Shown: in pieces, positions 1-7,636 of the stretch
Layout: each line of letters begins with the position of its first letter
How positions within the stretch are numbered: the stretch's first letter is position 1
Assembly (NCBI GenBank): GCA_035719045.1
Contig: DASTGO010000211.1
Location: forward strand, 1-18,620
DNA from: DASTGO01 sp035719045
GTDB taxonomy: Bacteria; Actinomycetota; Actinomycetes; Actinomycetales; Kineosporiaceae
Direction of reading: 5' to 3'
DNA: 18,620 bases
Made by a program: the position numbers and the translations under genes
Notes under the pieces: generated by a model
Databases searched by the model: none
Told to the model about the DNA's origin: nothing
The model's input: only the letters and a program-made list of their open reading frames with translations

Positions 1-307
1 GACTCACGACGAGCAACGGCGCAGCCACCGCGAGGACGCCCGCCAGGACCCGGAGGACGCCGCGATGGGTCAGGAACCACCACGCCGCCACCGGGACCGC
101 GAGCAGGCCCGCCCCGCCCACCAGGAGCAGGGCGAGGCTGCCCCGCACCCCCGCTGCGGCCAGCGGCACGACGACTGCCGCGAGCACCAGGACGAGGGCG
201 AGGCCGGCCAGACCCCGCGCCCGTCCGGAGGCCGGGGCAGCGGGTGGCGAGGTCCCCAGGACCGTCGGCCGTGCGGGCAGCGAGCTGTTCGTCCCGTCGC
301 CACTCAT
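1..307 (-). CDS. N-terminal part of a membrane protein (runs off the left edge)
   Basis: An open frame of 102 codons starts at ATG 307-305 and continues past base 1 without a stop, so only the N-terminus is visible. A GGGGGC ribosome binding site lies about 7 nt before the ATG. The start follows the stop of the upstream LuxR regulator by 21 nt on the same strand, so the two are probably co-transcribed. The visible part has a polar, proline- and alanine-rich head of about 33 residues. Two hydrophobic segments follow (about 34-52 and 56-75), then the motif WWFLTHRG and the beginning of a third hydrophobic stretch. From memory, this layout resembles the N-terminal membrane part of some Streptomyces diacylglycerol/lipid kinase-family proteins, but no catalytic domain is visible. 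The function is therefore unassigned. Confidence 0.7.
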   Translation of the reverse strand, partial: MSGDGTNSSLPARPTVLGTSPPAAPASGRARGLAGLALVLVLAAVVVPLAAAGVRGSLALLLVGGAGLLAVPVAAWWFLTHRGVLRVLAGVLAVAAPLLVVS

Positions 308-328
308 GATCTCAGCCCCCGGTCGTCA

Positions 329-3004
329 CTAGATCAGGCCGAGGTTGCGAGCCCGTCGCACGGCCTCGTACCGACGCTCTGAGGACAGCTTGCGCAGGAT
401 GGAGCGGATATGGGTCTTCACCGTGTTGACGGACACGAACATCCTGGCCGCGATCTCCGACGTCGGCAGGAGTTCGTCGAGATACACCAGCACCTCGCGT
501 TCCCGTTGCGTGAGCGGCTCGATCAGCACGCCGTCGGTGGGCGGTGATCCCGTGCCCAGCATCTCGGCCCGGGGCGGTGGGAGGACAGCGGTTGAGGCGT
601 CCGTCCTCCGGGCGGAAGGTGTCTGGAACTGGCGACGCTGCCCCTGGTGCCGGATCAGCGCCCGCAGCCTCGGCGGTGCATCCTGCAGTGACCGCGACAG
701 GCCTTGCGCGGAGGCGAGTCGCTCGGCTTCGTCGACAGCGGCTGCCGCCGCCTCGGCGTGGGACATCGCGACGGCGCTGGCGGCGACGAGCAGGTGGGCG
801 TCGACCAGCAGGTCGAGGGGCAGACCGGGGCGCCTCGTCACCTGTCGCGCCATCCGGCCGCTCTCCGCCGCATGGCCTGCGGCCAGCTTCGTCCAGGCGA
901 ACGCGAGCAGGCATTCGGGGGCGTCCTCGGTGGCGTAGCGGCGGACCAGTGCGCCCGCGGCCTCGGGCCGACCCTGCGCGACCAGCAGCCTCGCCTCGTG
1001 GGCGTCGATCCGCCGGGCCCACCGGTCCGGTGCGCCGGGGGCCCGGCCGGCACGCCAGTAGGCCACGACCCGCAAGGCAGCGTCCAGGTCGCCCTCGGTC
1101 TGCAGAAGGCGACTTCGCACGAGGGCCTCGGCCGCGACCGCGACCGGATCGGAAACCACCCCGGGACTGGTCCCGACGGCTTCGAGGTGGCATCTCACGC
1201 GCTCCAGGTCGAGCCGATCCAGGAAGGCCCAGGCGAGGGCGATGTCCGTGGCCACGGGCATGCTGCCGCACTGCTCCGCTTCCGGGACCTCGCACGGACA
1301 GGGGTTCCCGCCGGCAGCCTCCGCCGCGGCGCGTACGGCCCCGTCGGGATCACCCGAAACGGCACGTGTCAGCGCCAGGTGCGCGAGGGCGCACCTTCTC
1401 AACGCAGAGGTCTGCGGGTCGTCCGTCGGCTGTGCCGCGCAGGCGAAGAGTTCCTCCGCCTCCCCCAACTGGACGGTCGCCAGGCGGCTCCGGCCGAGGC
1501 AGAAGAAGACCAGGGCCCTCGTCGCCGCATCCGCGCCGCCGTCCGTGACCAGTCCGTGGACCCGGGCAGCCGCGGTCAGGGCCCGGTCCGGCTCAGCTCG
1601 CGTCGCCGCACACGCCATCGTGATCAGCGCCAGGGCCAGCTCCGCCCCTGGGACGTCGCGCGAGCGTGCCGGCAGAAGGAGTTCCTCAGCTCGGCCCAGG
1701 TGCTTGTCACACCCGTCGGCATCGCCCTGCAGGAGGGCCAGGCCGGCGAGCACGAGGGCAGCGGCCCATCCGGGACTCGCCTCCGGGATGCGGGAGAAGA
1801 GAGCGCCGAGCCCGGCGTCGGCCGACCCCGCCAGCAGTCGCGCCACCGCCCCGGAAGCGACCAGCAAGGCACAGGCATGTTCCCAGTCCTCGGCTGCCAC
1901 GTACTGGCGCAGCGCCTGCGTCGTGCGCCCGGAGGTGGCCAGCCAGCGAGCCGCCCTGCGGTGCAGCCGCCTCTTGCGGATGGGCGTCTCCTGCTGCAGT
2001 TGGGCCTCCAGCAGATCCTTGACCAGCGGGTTGAACCGGTACACCTCATCCGGCCCGGGCACACGTTCGGCGAAGACGCCCGCCTCGGCCAGCACCCGCA
2101 GTTTCGCGGGCGCCTCCGGATCTCGTGAGAGGTACGTCGCGAGTTCCGCGGAGAACTCGTCGACCACGCAGGTACAGAGCAGAACCTCCCGCGTCCCGCC
2201 GGGTTGGGTGTCCAGGACCTCGGAGCGGAAGTAGGCCGCGATGTCTTCGCCCACCCAGGACCCCGCGCCGTCGTCTTCCCCCGGCGGGAGGCTCGCGAGC
2301 TTCAACCCTGCGACCCAGCCACGGGTCCGGTACCGGAAGGCGAGCGCCGTGCTGTCGGAGACACCGGGCCGGCGAGCGGAGAGGAGGTCGCGCGACTCCT
2401 CCAGGGTGAAGGCCAACTCCGCGAACCGGATCTCGGTCACCAACCCCTCGAGCCGGTACTGAGGCAGGGGGAGGCTGGGATCGACACGGGTGATCATCAC
2501 CAGGCGGAGCCGGGTCGCAGCGTGCCTGAGCAGGAAGTCCAGGCCGCCGAAGATCTCCGGCCCGGTCACGGCCTCGACATTGTCCAGGACCAGCACCACG
2601 GGGCCCGATCGCTGCGACAGCACCGCCGCGAGCCGGACCAGCACGGAGTGCCGGACGTTCTGCGCGCGCTCAGGTGGGTGGACCCCCGTCACATCCACGC
2701 CGGCTCGCCGCAGCCCTGCCAGGACATAGGACCAGAAGATCCCTGGCGCACCGTCCTCTTCGTCGAGACTGACCCAGACGACGGGACCCGGAGTGGCTCC
2801 GCCGGTCGCCCAGGTGCTCACCAGCAGCGTCTTGCCCGAGCCCGCGGGCGCGCTCACCAGCGTGAGGGGCCCCCGGACGGCTTCGGTCAGTCGCGCCTGC
2901 AGGCGGGCGCGGGGGACCACGGGCGACCGGGAGGCCGGCACGAGCAGCTTGGCCTCCATGATCGGGTCCCCGGTGGGTGTTACCCGGAGTTCATCACCAG
3001 TCAT
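329..3004 (-). CDS. Large ATP-binding LuxR-family transcriptional regulator (MalT/LAL type)
   Basis: This is a cytoplasmic DNA-binding regulator of about 891 aa, close to the usual 850-950 aa of the MalT/LAL class. Near the N-terminus is the class-typical EAKLLVPASRSPVVPRARL stretch. The Walker A motif SAPAGSGKT is at about residues 51-59 and the Walker B strand VVLVLDN, with its aspartate, at about 141. A long Ala/Leu-rich helical repeat (TPR-like) region follows. The C-terminal LuxR helix-turn-helix occupies about 827-891 and includes LTQREREVL, SEIAARMFVSVNTVKTHI and LRKL. I chose ATG 3004 because a GGGGGG ribosome binding site lies about 7 nt upstream; ATG 3049 (906 aa) and ATG 2959 are also possible. 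It is divergent to a second regulator of the same class and is followed closely by a membrane-protein gene. Known for the family: the ATPase domain switches state on ligand binding. The ligand and targets are unknown here. Confidence 0.93.
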   Translation of the reverse strand: MTGDELRVTPTGDPIMEAKLLVPASRSPVVPRARLQARLTEAVRGPLTLVSAPAGSGKTLLVSTWATGGATPGPVVWVSLDEEDGAPGIFWSYVLAGLRRAGVDVTGVHPPERAQNVRHSVLVRLAAVLSQRSGPVVLVLDNVEAVTGPEIFGGLDFLLRHAATRLRLVMITRVDPSLPLPQYRLEGLVTEIRFAELAFTLEESRDLLSARRPGVSDSTALAFRYRTRGWVAGLKLASLPPGEDDGAGSWVGEDIAAYFRSEVLDTQPGGTREVLLCTCVVDEFSAELATYLSRDPEAPAKLRVLAEAGVFAERVPGPDEVYRFNPLVKDLLEAQLQQETPIRKRRLHRRAARWLATSGRTTQALRQYVAAEDWEHACALLVASGAVARLLAGSADAGLGALFSRIPEASPGWAAALVLAGLALLQGDADGCDKHLGRAEELLLPARSRDVPGAELALALITMACAATRAEPDRALTAAARVHGLVTDGGADAATRALVFFCLGRSRLATVQLGEAEELFACAAQPTDDPQTSALRRCALAHLALTRAVSGDPDGAVRAAAEAAGGNPCPCEVPEAEQCGSMPVATDIALAWAFLDRLDLERVRCHLEAVGTSPGVVSDPVAVAAEALVRSRLLQTEGDLDAALRVVAYWRAGRAPGAPDRWARRIDAHEARLLVAQGRPEAAGALVRRYATEDAPECLLAFAWTKLAAGHAAESGRMARQVTRRPGLPLDLLVDAHLLVAASAVAMSHAEAAAAAVDEAERLASAQGLSRSLQDAPPRLRALIRHQGQRRQFQTPSARRTDASTAVLPPPRAEMLGTGSPPTDGVLIEPLTQREREVLVYLDELLPTSEIAARMFVSVNTVKTHIRSILRKLSSERRYEAVRRARNLGLI

Positions 3005-3286
3005 CAGTCGGCCCCCCGATTCCCACCTTCGGCTGCGCCTGGTCAACACCCTCGTTGAAGGCCCACGTCATACACTGCTTTATCCCAGGGACAGCCTCAT
3101 CACCCACATTGGGCGGTATGAGAGGCAGCTGGGTGGGCAATGGTGAATCGCACTGCCGCGGATTGACCATGCAGCGCAAACGGTCTCGACCTTCCGGGTC
3201 GCATGTCCCTGACGTGCAGAAACGCGGGAAGGGTTGAGGTCCGTAGGACTGGGGGTAACGTTGCGTTCGCAGCTCGTGGGTGGGTG
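3005..3286. promoter_or_regulatory. Divergent promoter region between two LuxR regulators
   Basis: About 280 bp without a convincing gene separates the starts of two divergent regulators, so it must hold promoters for both. It contains an imperfect inverted repeat, CTCATCACCCAC near 3096-3107 against GGGCGGTATGAG at 3111-3122, which could be an operator. Short ORFs crossing this stretch have no ribosome binding sites and are not called. No -10/-35 pair could be assigned with confidence. Confidence 0.45.
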
Positions 3287-5494
3287 ATGAGCACGGCAGG
3301 TCTACCGGGGGGTGAGCAGTTCCACGCCGTACACCGGACGGCCGCAATCCGATTACTGAAAGACCTCGACGAGAGGGTTCATCTCGTCCTTCTCGTAGCG
3401 CCGGTCGGATATGGCAAGACGACTCTCGTGCGTGAGTTCGTCAATGCGGGCGGCAGCGCTGTCACCTGGTTGACGATGACACCCAGGCTGGGTTCACGCG
3501 CCGGGCTGCTGGAGGAACTGGTCCGGAGGTGGCCGCGCCGGGCCCAGGACGCGCTGTCGGCAGCAGTGAACGCGGTCAGTGAGGACGCGCCCGCGGAGTC
3601 GGTCGCACAACTACTCATCTCGTCGGTCGCCGAAGGGGATCTCCCCGCCGTGATCGTGATGGACGACCTGCACCTGCTCAGATCCCGGGCAGGACTCGAT
3701 CTCGTCGTCGCACTCGCGAGAAGGCTCCCGGCCGGCAGCCGGATCATCGCCATGGCCTCTCACCGGCCGCAGCTCCCCCTGGGCCGGTTGCACAGCGAGC
3801 ACGCATGCCTGGAGATCGGCCCCGGGGAACTCGCCTTCTCCGACGACGAGGCCGGGGAACTGATCCGTCAGGCAGGGCTCGATCTGGACGAACAGGCCGT
3901 GCACGAACTGGTGCAGCGCACCGAGGGATGGCCGGTCGGGCTGCAACTGGCTGTCCGGGCCCTGCGGCGAAGACCGGACCCCGTTCGCTCCATCGCCGAG
4001 ATCGACGGATCCCACGACGCGATCGCGGACTACTTCCGCACCGAGGTCCTCGCCCACCTGTCCGTCGCGACCGTGCGCTTCCTCATGTCCACGGCAGTGC
4101 TGGACCGGATGTGCGCCTCCCTGTGCGACGCCGCTCTCGGCACCACGGGATCTGCCGTCTGGCTCGACGAGATCTGCGCGCTCGGCCTCTTCGTCGTCCC
4201 CGGGGACGAGCATGGCGAGTGGTTCCGCTACCACCGGCTCTTCCGGGACACGCTCCGCGCCGAGCTGCGACGGCGGGAGCCCGGCGAGGACCTGCACGTC
4301 CTGCGAGGGGCGGCCCAGTGGTACGAGGATCACGGGGCCTACCAAGAGGCGATCGCGCACGCCATGGCCGGACAGGCGCGTTTCCTTGCGGCACAGCTGA
4401 TCACCACCCACGGCACCGAGACGGTCAGACGTGCCGACCTGCGCGCGCTGGCCTGCTGGCTCGAGGTCGTGGGCGAGGACATGTTCGAGGAGTACCCGCC
4501 CCTGGCTGTGGTGGCCTCATGGATCCGTGCGGCGACCGGTGACGCGGCCTCCGCACGGCAGGCCCTGTCGGCGGCGGAACGCCTGTCCTTCGACGGGCCC
4601 GTGCCGAACGGGAGCACCTCCTACACCACGGCCGTCGCCACGGTCAGGGCGGTGCTCGCCCCGGACGGCGTCGACGGCATGCTTGCCGATGCGCAGCGCG
4701 CGGCACGGCTGGAACCGCCCGGTGGCCGGTGGCACCCCGTGACCGCGGTGATGCTGGGCATCGCCCATTGGTTCACCGGGTCGCCCGACGAGGCGGCTCG
4801 CGATTTCGAGCGGGCCACGCCGTTCGGGCGGGATGACCGACGCCCCGGAGTGGCCTTCGCACTCGGTGAAAGGGCGCTCCTGGCCGCCCGCCAGGGCGAC
4901 TGGGGGCAGGCCTGCGCGTGCGCCGAGCAGGCTCGTCCGCTCCTCGCCGTCAGGGGGCTCTCGGAGCACATCGGCTCCTTGCCGGCCTTCACGGCGTTGG
5001 CCCAGGTCGCCCTGCACCAGGGGGATACCCGACGCGGCTCGCACAACGTACGTCAAGCCCTGCAACTCTACGAGGACCCCTCCCCCGTCGCCCTGCCGTG
5101 GATGGCTGTCCAGGTGGCTGCGACGCTCGGCGAAGTCCTTGTCGGTCTGGGCGACATCGCCAGGGCACGCAAGATGCTCCTCGAGTCCCGCCGGCACCTC
5201 GCGCAGCTCCCGACCACGGGCATCCTCGGCTCCGTCGTGGACGATCTCGCCGTACTCCTGAAGGGCGATGCCCGGCAGGGGGACATGGAAGTCGCCCTTG
5301 ATCTGACACCGGCCGAGCGGAAGGTTCTGGAACTGCTGCCGACGCACTACACGCTGAACGAGATCGCCGACGAGCTGGGCGTGTCGAGGAACACGATCAA
5401 GACGCACGTCGGGGCGATCTACCGGAAGCTTGACGCCGTCAACCGAACGGAGGCGGTCCACCGGGCCCAGCACCTGGGGCTCGTCCTGTCCTAG
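3287..5494 (+). CDS. ATP-binding LuxR-family transcriptional regulator (MalT/LAL-like)
   Basis: This is a cytoplasmic regulator of about 735 aa, somewhat short for the class. It has Walker A APVGYGKTT at about residues 38-46, Walker B AVIVMDDLHLL with aspartates near 126-127, and the GWPVGLQLA stretch typical of the arm following the ATPase core. A helical repeat region follows, then a C-terminal LuxR helix-turn-helix (about 673-735) with LTPAERKVLELL, NEIADELGVSRNTIKTHVG and IYRKLDAVNRTEAVHRA. The frame is open from ATG 3203, but homology-like sequence begins only after residue 40 of that longer version and no ribosome binding site precedes 3203. I therefore prefer ATG 3287 (or GTG 3284), which is preceded only by a weak GTGGGTGGG purine run. 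The start is uncertain. The gene is divergent to the other LuxR regulator and upstream of the DUF1269-type genes, which are plausible but unproven targets. Confidence 0.9.
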   Translation: MSTAGLPGGEQFHAVHRTAAIRLLKDLDERVHLVLLVAPVGYGKTTLVREFVNAGGSAVTWLTMTPRLGSRAGLLEELVRRWPRRAQDALSAAVNAVSEDAPAESVAQLLISSVAEGDLPAVIVMDDLHLLRSRAGLDLVVALARRLPAGSRIIAMASHRPQLPLGRLHSEHACLEIGPGELAFSDDEAGELIRQAGLDLDEQAVHELVQRTEGWPVGLQLAVRALRRRPDPVRSIAEIDGSHDAIADYFRTEVLAHLSVATVRFLMSTAVLDRMCASLCDAALGTTGSAVWLDEICALGLFVVPGDEHGEWFRYHRLFRDTLRAELRRREPGEDLHVLRGAAQWYEDHGAYQEAIAHAMAGQARFLAAQLITTHGTETVRRADLRALACWLEVVGEDMFEEYPPLAVVASWIRAATGDAASARQALSAAERLSFDGPVPNGSTSYTTAVATVRAVLAPDGVDGMLADAQRAARLEPPGGRWHPVTAVMLGIAHWFTGSPDEAARDFERATPFGRDDRRPGVAFALGERALLAARQGDWGQACACAEQARPLLAVRGLSEHIGSLPAFTALAQVALHQGDTRRGSHNVRQALQLYEDPSPVALPWMAVQVAATLGEVLVGLGDIARARKMLLESRRHLAQLPTTGILGSVVDDLAVLLKGDARQGDMEVALDLTPAERKVLELLPTHYTLNEIADELGVSRNTIKTHVGAIYRKLDAVNRTEAVHRAQHLGLVLS

Positions 5495-5591
5495 GTGCCA
5501 CCGGATCGTCCCTCCCGGAGGAGTCCGTCAGACCTCCAGGAAGCTGTCATGGAGGGCGCACCGCACCAGATACGACGTCACTGGGGAGTCC

Positions 5592-6125
5592 GTGACCACG
5601 CTGCTCGTCGTCAAGTTCCCGCACGCCACGACGGCGGGAGCTGCTGCCGACGATGTGCTCCTGCTCGAACAGGCTCTCGGCGTCCAACGCGATGCCGTGG
5701 TCACGGTGAGCCGGGACGAGCAAGGTGTCTTCCACGTGGGAACGAACCATGTGCTCGGCAGGAACAGGCGCGGCTCGTTCTGGCACGTGCTGCTCGGTGC
5801 CGTGCTCTTCCTGCCCCTTTCGCCCGGGCCGCCCAGCACGGGGATCAGCGATGTTCCACAGCAACTGGCGCGCCTGGGTATGGACCAGAACTTCCAACAA
5901 GAGGTGCGCGACATGTTGGCCCCGGGCACCTCGGCCCTCCTCCTCCTGGCCCCCCGCCGGGTGGCCGCCGACGTTCTCCCCTCCCTGCGCCGCCTGGGCG
6001 GCGTGCCTGTCATGGCCGCCCTGGCCCCCGACGTCGAGGACCAGGTTCTGCGGACCCTGGACGCGGAACTGCTGTTCGGGTGGAGCGGTCGTCAGCTCAG
6101 GTACGTCCCGGCAGACCGGGGGTAG
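5592..6125 (+). CDS. Diverged DUF1269-type membrane protein
   Basis: This is a protein of 177 aa starting at GTG 5592, with a GGGGAG ribosome binding site about 4 nt upstream. The frame is open further upstream, but that part reads as low-complexity shadow sequence. The layout matches the next gene: a beta-strand-like start (TTLLVVKFPHATTAGAAADD), a middle FWHVLLGAVLFLPLSPG hydrophobic stretch, then a GMDQNFQQEVRDMLAPGTSA segment that parallels GINDKFIKEVAASLTPGAAA in the neighbour, and a final LLLLAPRRVAADVLPSL strand. DUF1269 proteins are small membrane-associated proteins without a defined biochemical role. Here the glycine-zipper region usual for the family is shortened and replaced by PGPPSTG. 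The gene sits 97 nt after the LuxR regulator, which suggests possible readthrough. Confidence 0.78.
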   Translation: MTTLLVVKFPHATTAGAAADDVLLLEQALGVQRDAVVTVSRDEQGVFHVGTNHVLGRNRRGSFWHVLLGAVLFLPLSPGPPSTGISDVPQQLARLGMDQNFQQEVRDMLAPGTSALLLLAPRRVAADVLPSLRRLGGVPVMAALAPDVEDQVLRTLDAELLFGWSGRQLRYVPADRG

Positions 6126-6383
6126 GTGCACCAGCCCGGTGGCCGGCGAGGCTGTCCCCGTGCAGCCTCCTGCGCACCTTCCCCGCGGGCTGCTTCATCA
6201 CGTGGATGGTGTTCGCGGCCGTCTCGGCGGGGACAGGACGATCACCCGGAGCGGATGAGGTGCAGGCGGCCGGGGTCCCGGAGAGTTTTGTGCTGTGTCC
6301 CCCCGTCGATCCGCCGGCCGGGGCACAACGTCAACGTCCGGGCGGAGATGACCGCCGTGAATGATCCGACAGGGGGCGACGGA

Positions 6384-6899
6384 ATGGCTGATCTGTTCGT
6401 ACTCGGATTTCCGACGAAGGAAAAGGCCGAGGCCGTGATGGAAGTCGCGAAGGACCTGCAGAAGCAGGAACTGCTCGACCTCGAGGACGCGGCGCTGGTC
6501 TGGCGGACGGCCGACGGCAAGATCAAGGTGCAGCAGGCGTTCAGCCCGGTCGGGCCCGCAGCCCTCGGCGGCGCGCTCTGGGGCATGCTCTTCGGACTGC
6601 TCTTCCTCATGCCGGTCTTCGGCCTGGCCGTCGGTGCCGGTGCCGGTGCCCTCGCGGGCAAGCTCACCGACCTCGGAATCAATGACAAGTTCATCAAGGA
6701 GGTTGCGGCCAGCCTCACGCCAGGGGCCGCAGCCGTGTTCGCCCTGGTACGGCGCAGCACTCCCGACCGGGTTCGGCAGGCCCTCCTTCCCTACGACCCG
6801 ACGATCATCAGGACGTCCCTGTCGATCGCGGAGGAGTCCGAGCTGATCAAGCGGCTCCAGGAGATGCACGCCGCCGTCCCCACGCCCCAAGAGGTGTGA
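6384..6899 (+). CDS. DUF1269 domain-containing membrane protein
   Basis: This is a protein of 171 aa beginning MADLFVLGFPTKEKAEAV, a start typical of the DUF1269 family. A charged segment LQKQELLDLEDAALVWRT is followed by a glycine- and alanine-rich membrane hairpin (about residues 55-92, including GALWGMLFGLLFLMPVFG and VGAGAGALAGKL). Next come GINDKFIKEVAASLTPGAAAVFALVRR and a C-terminal IIRTSLS..EE segment. The full family pattern and usual length are present. ATG 6384 is preceded by AGGGGGCGACGGA; an upstream in-frame GTG 6357 behind GGAG is an alternative that would add nine residues. It is 258 nt downstream of its diverged paralogue, so it may have its own promoter. Family members occur in stress-related loci, but the function is not established. 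Confidence 0.88.
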   Translation: MADLFVLGFPTKEKAEAVMEVAKDLQKQELLDLEDAALVWRTADGKIKVQQAFSPVGPAALGGALWGMLFGLLFLMPVFGLAVGAGAGALAGKLTDLGINDKFIKEVAASLTPGAAAVFALVRRSTPDRVRQALLPYDPTIIRTSLSIAEESELIKRLQEMHAAVPTPQEV

Positions 6900-6968
6900 A
6901 ACCTCAAGAGGTGTGAGCACGACGCCTACGGGTCCGTTGCCGACGACAATCACGGATCTGCCCAATCC

Positions 6969-7012
6969 GCGGACCGGGAGCAGCCGCCTCCGCACGGGCG
7001 CTCCCGTTCCGC
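6969..7012. terminator. Hairpin terminator after the DUF1269 gene
   Basis: GCGGACCGGGAGC (6969-6981) pairs with GCTCCCGTTCCGC (7000-7012), a 13-bp stem with one mismatch and an 18-nt loop. It starts 70 nt after the DUF1269 stop. It has no T-run, as is usual for intrinsic-like terminators in high-GC actinomycetes. Confidence 0.6.
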
Positions 7013-7077
7013 ATCGTCCCGATCGCCGCCATGTGCGAGACGGGCGAGGCCCCTAGGGAGAGGGAGAGGCGAGCACC

Positions 7078-7617
7078 GTGACGAGGGTCAGGAGTCGCAT
7101 ACGGGGAGGAACAGGCGACCTCACCTGGCGCATTGCCGGGGTCGTCGTCACCGCCGTGGTCAACGATCGGATGGAGTCCACGTTCACACGTACCGTCACC
7201 CAAGCCGTGATCATCGCGGCAGTGGCGCTCGTTCCACCGGCGGTCGTCTCGGCCCGTGCCGAGGACACCCAGGATCGGAGAACGACTGCCCCGGTCCCGA
7301 ACGGCGTTGCGCCGTGGGCAACCGGCTGGACCCGTCGTGCGCGGTCCCGTGCGGCCCGGGCGGTTCAGCACGAGTGGGGTGACGCTTTCGCACGCAAACA
7401 CCCACCCGTCATCCAGAACGTGCTCGTGCTGGCGGTGAGGGACGTCTGGCAGTCGCCGTCGGCCGAGAAGCGACGGGATGCACGACAAGGCCCATCAGCC
7501 TCCGGAATGTGGCCGGCCGACGGATTGGTGATCGGCGCGGCGGCCGACTCGCACGTCCCCGACCATGACCCTTCAACGGTCCAGGACGCGCGGGGGCGCG
7601 AACTCCCGGTCCCTTGA
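7078..7617 (+). CDS. Doubtful hypothetical protein
   Basis: This is an open frame of 179 codons from GTG 7078, with a purine-rich GGGAGAGGGAGAGGCGAG stretch just upstream that could bind ribosomes. The translation has one hydrophobic stretch (TQAVIIAAVALVPPAVVSA, about 40-58) preceded by basic residues, then a charged Arg/Ala-rich tail; no family is recognised. Third-position GC is lower than in the flanking genes, with many A or T endings in the last third. The C-terminal part looks non-coding in character. It may be a small membrane-anchored or secreted protein, a decayed gene, or chance. If it is not real, 6900-7636 is a gap holding only the hairpin at 6969-7012. Confidence 0.33.
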   Translation: MTRVRSRIRGGTGDLTWRIAGVVVTAVVNDRMESTFTRTVTQAVIIAAVALVPPAVVSARAEDTQDRRTTAPVPNGVAPWATGWTRRARSRAARAVQHEWGDAFARKHPPVIQNVLVLAVRDVWQSPSAEKRRDARQGPSASGMWPADGLVIGAAADSHVPDHDPSTVQDARGRELPVP

Positions 7618-7636
7618 TCCCCGGGGGTGCGCCTCA

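Noticed and set aside
704..2128. 474-codon plus-strand frame opposite the first LuxR regulator
   Set aside because: Arg/Gly/Gln-rich shadow of the regulator; the true frame has Walker and helix-turn-helix motifs.
7565..7636. Riboswitch or leader upstream of the SulP transporter
   Set aside because: No recognisable riboswitch structure was seen and the stretch is short.
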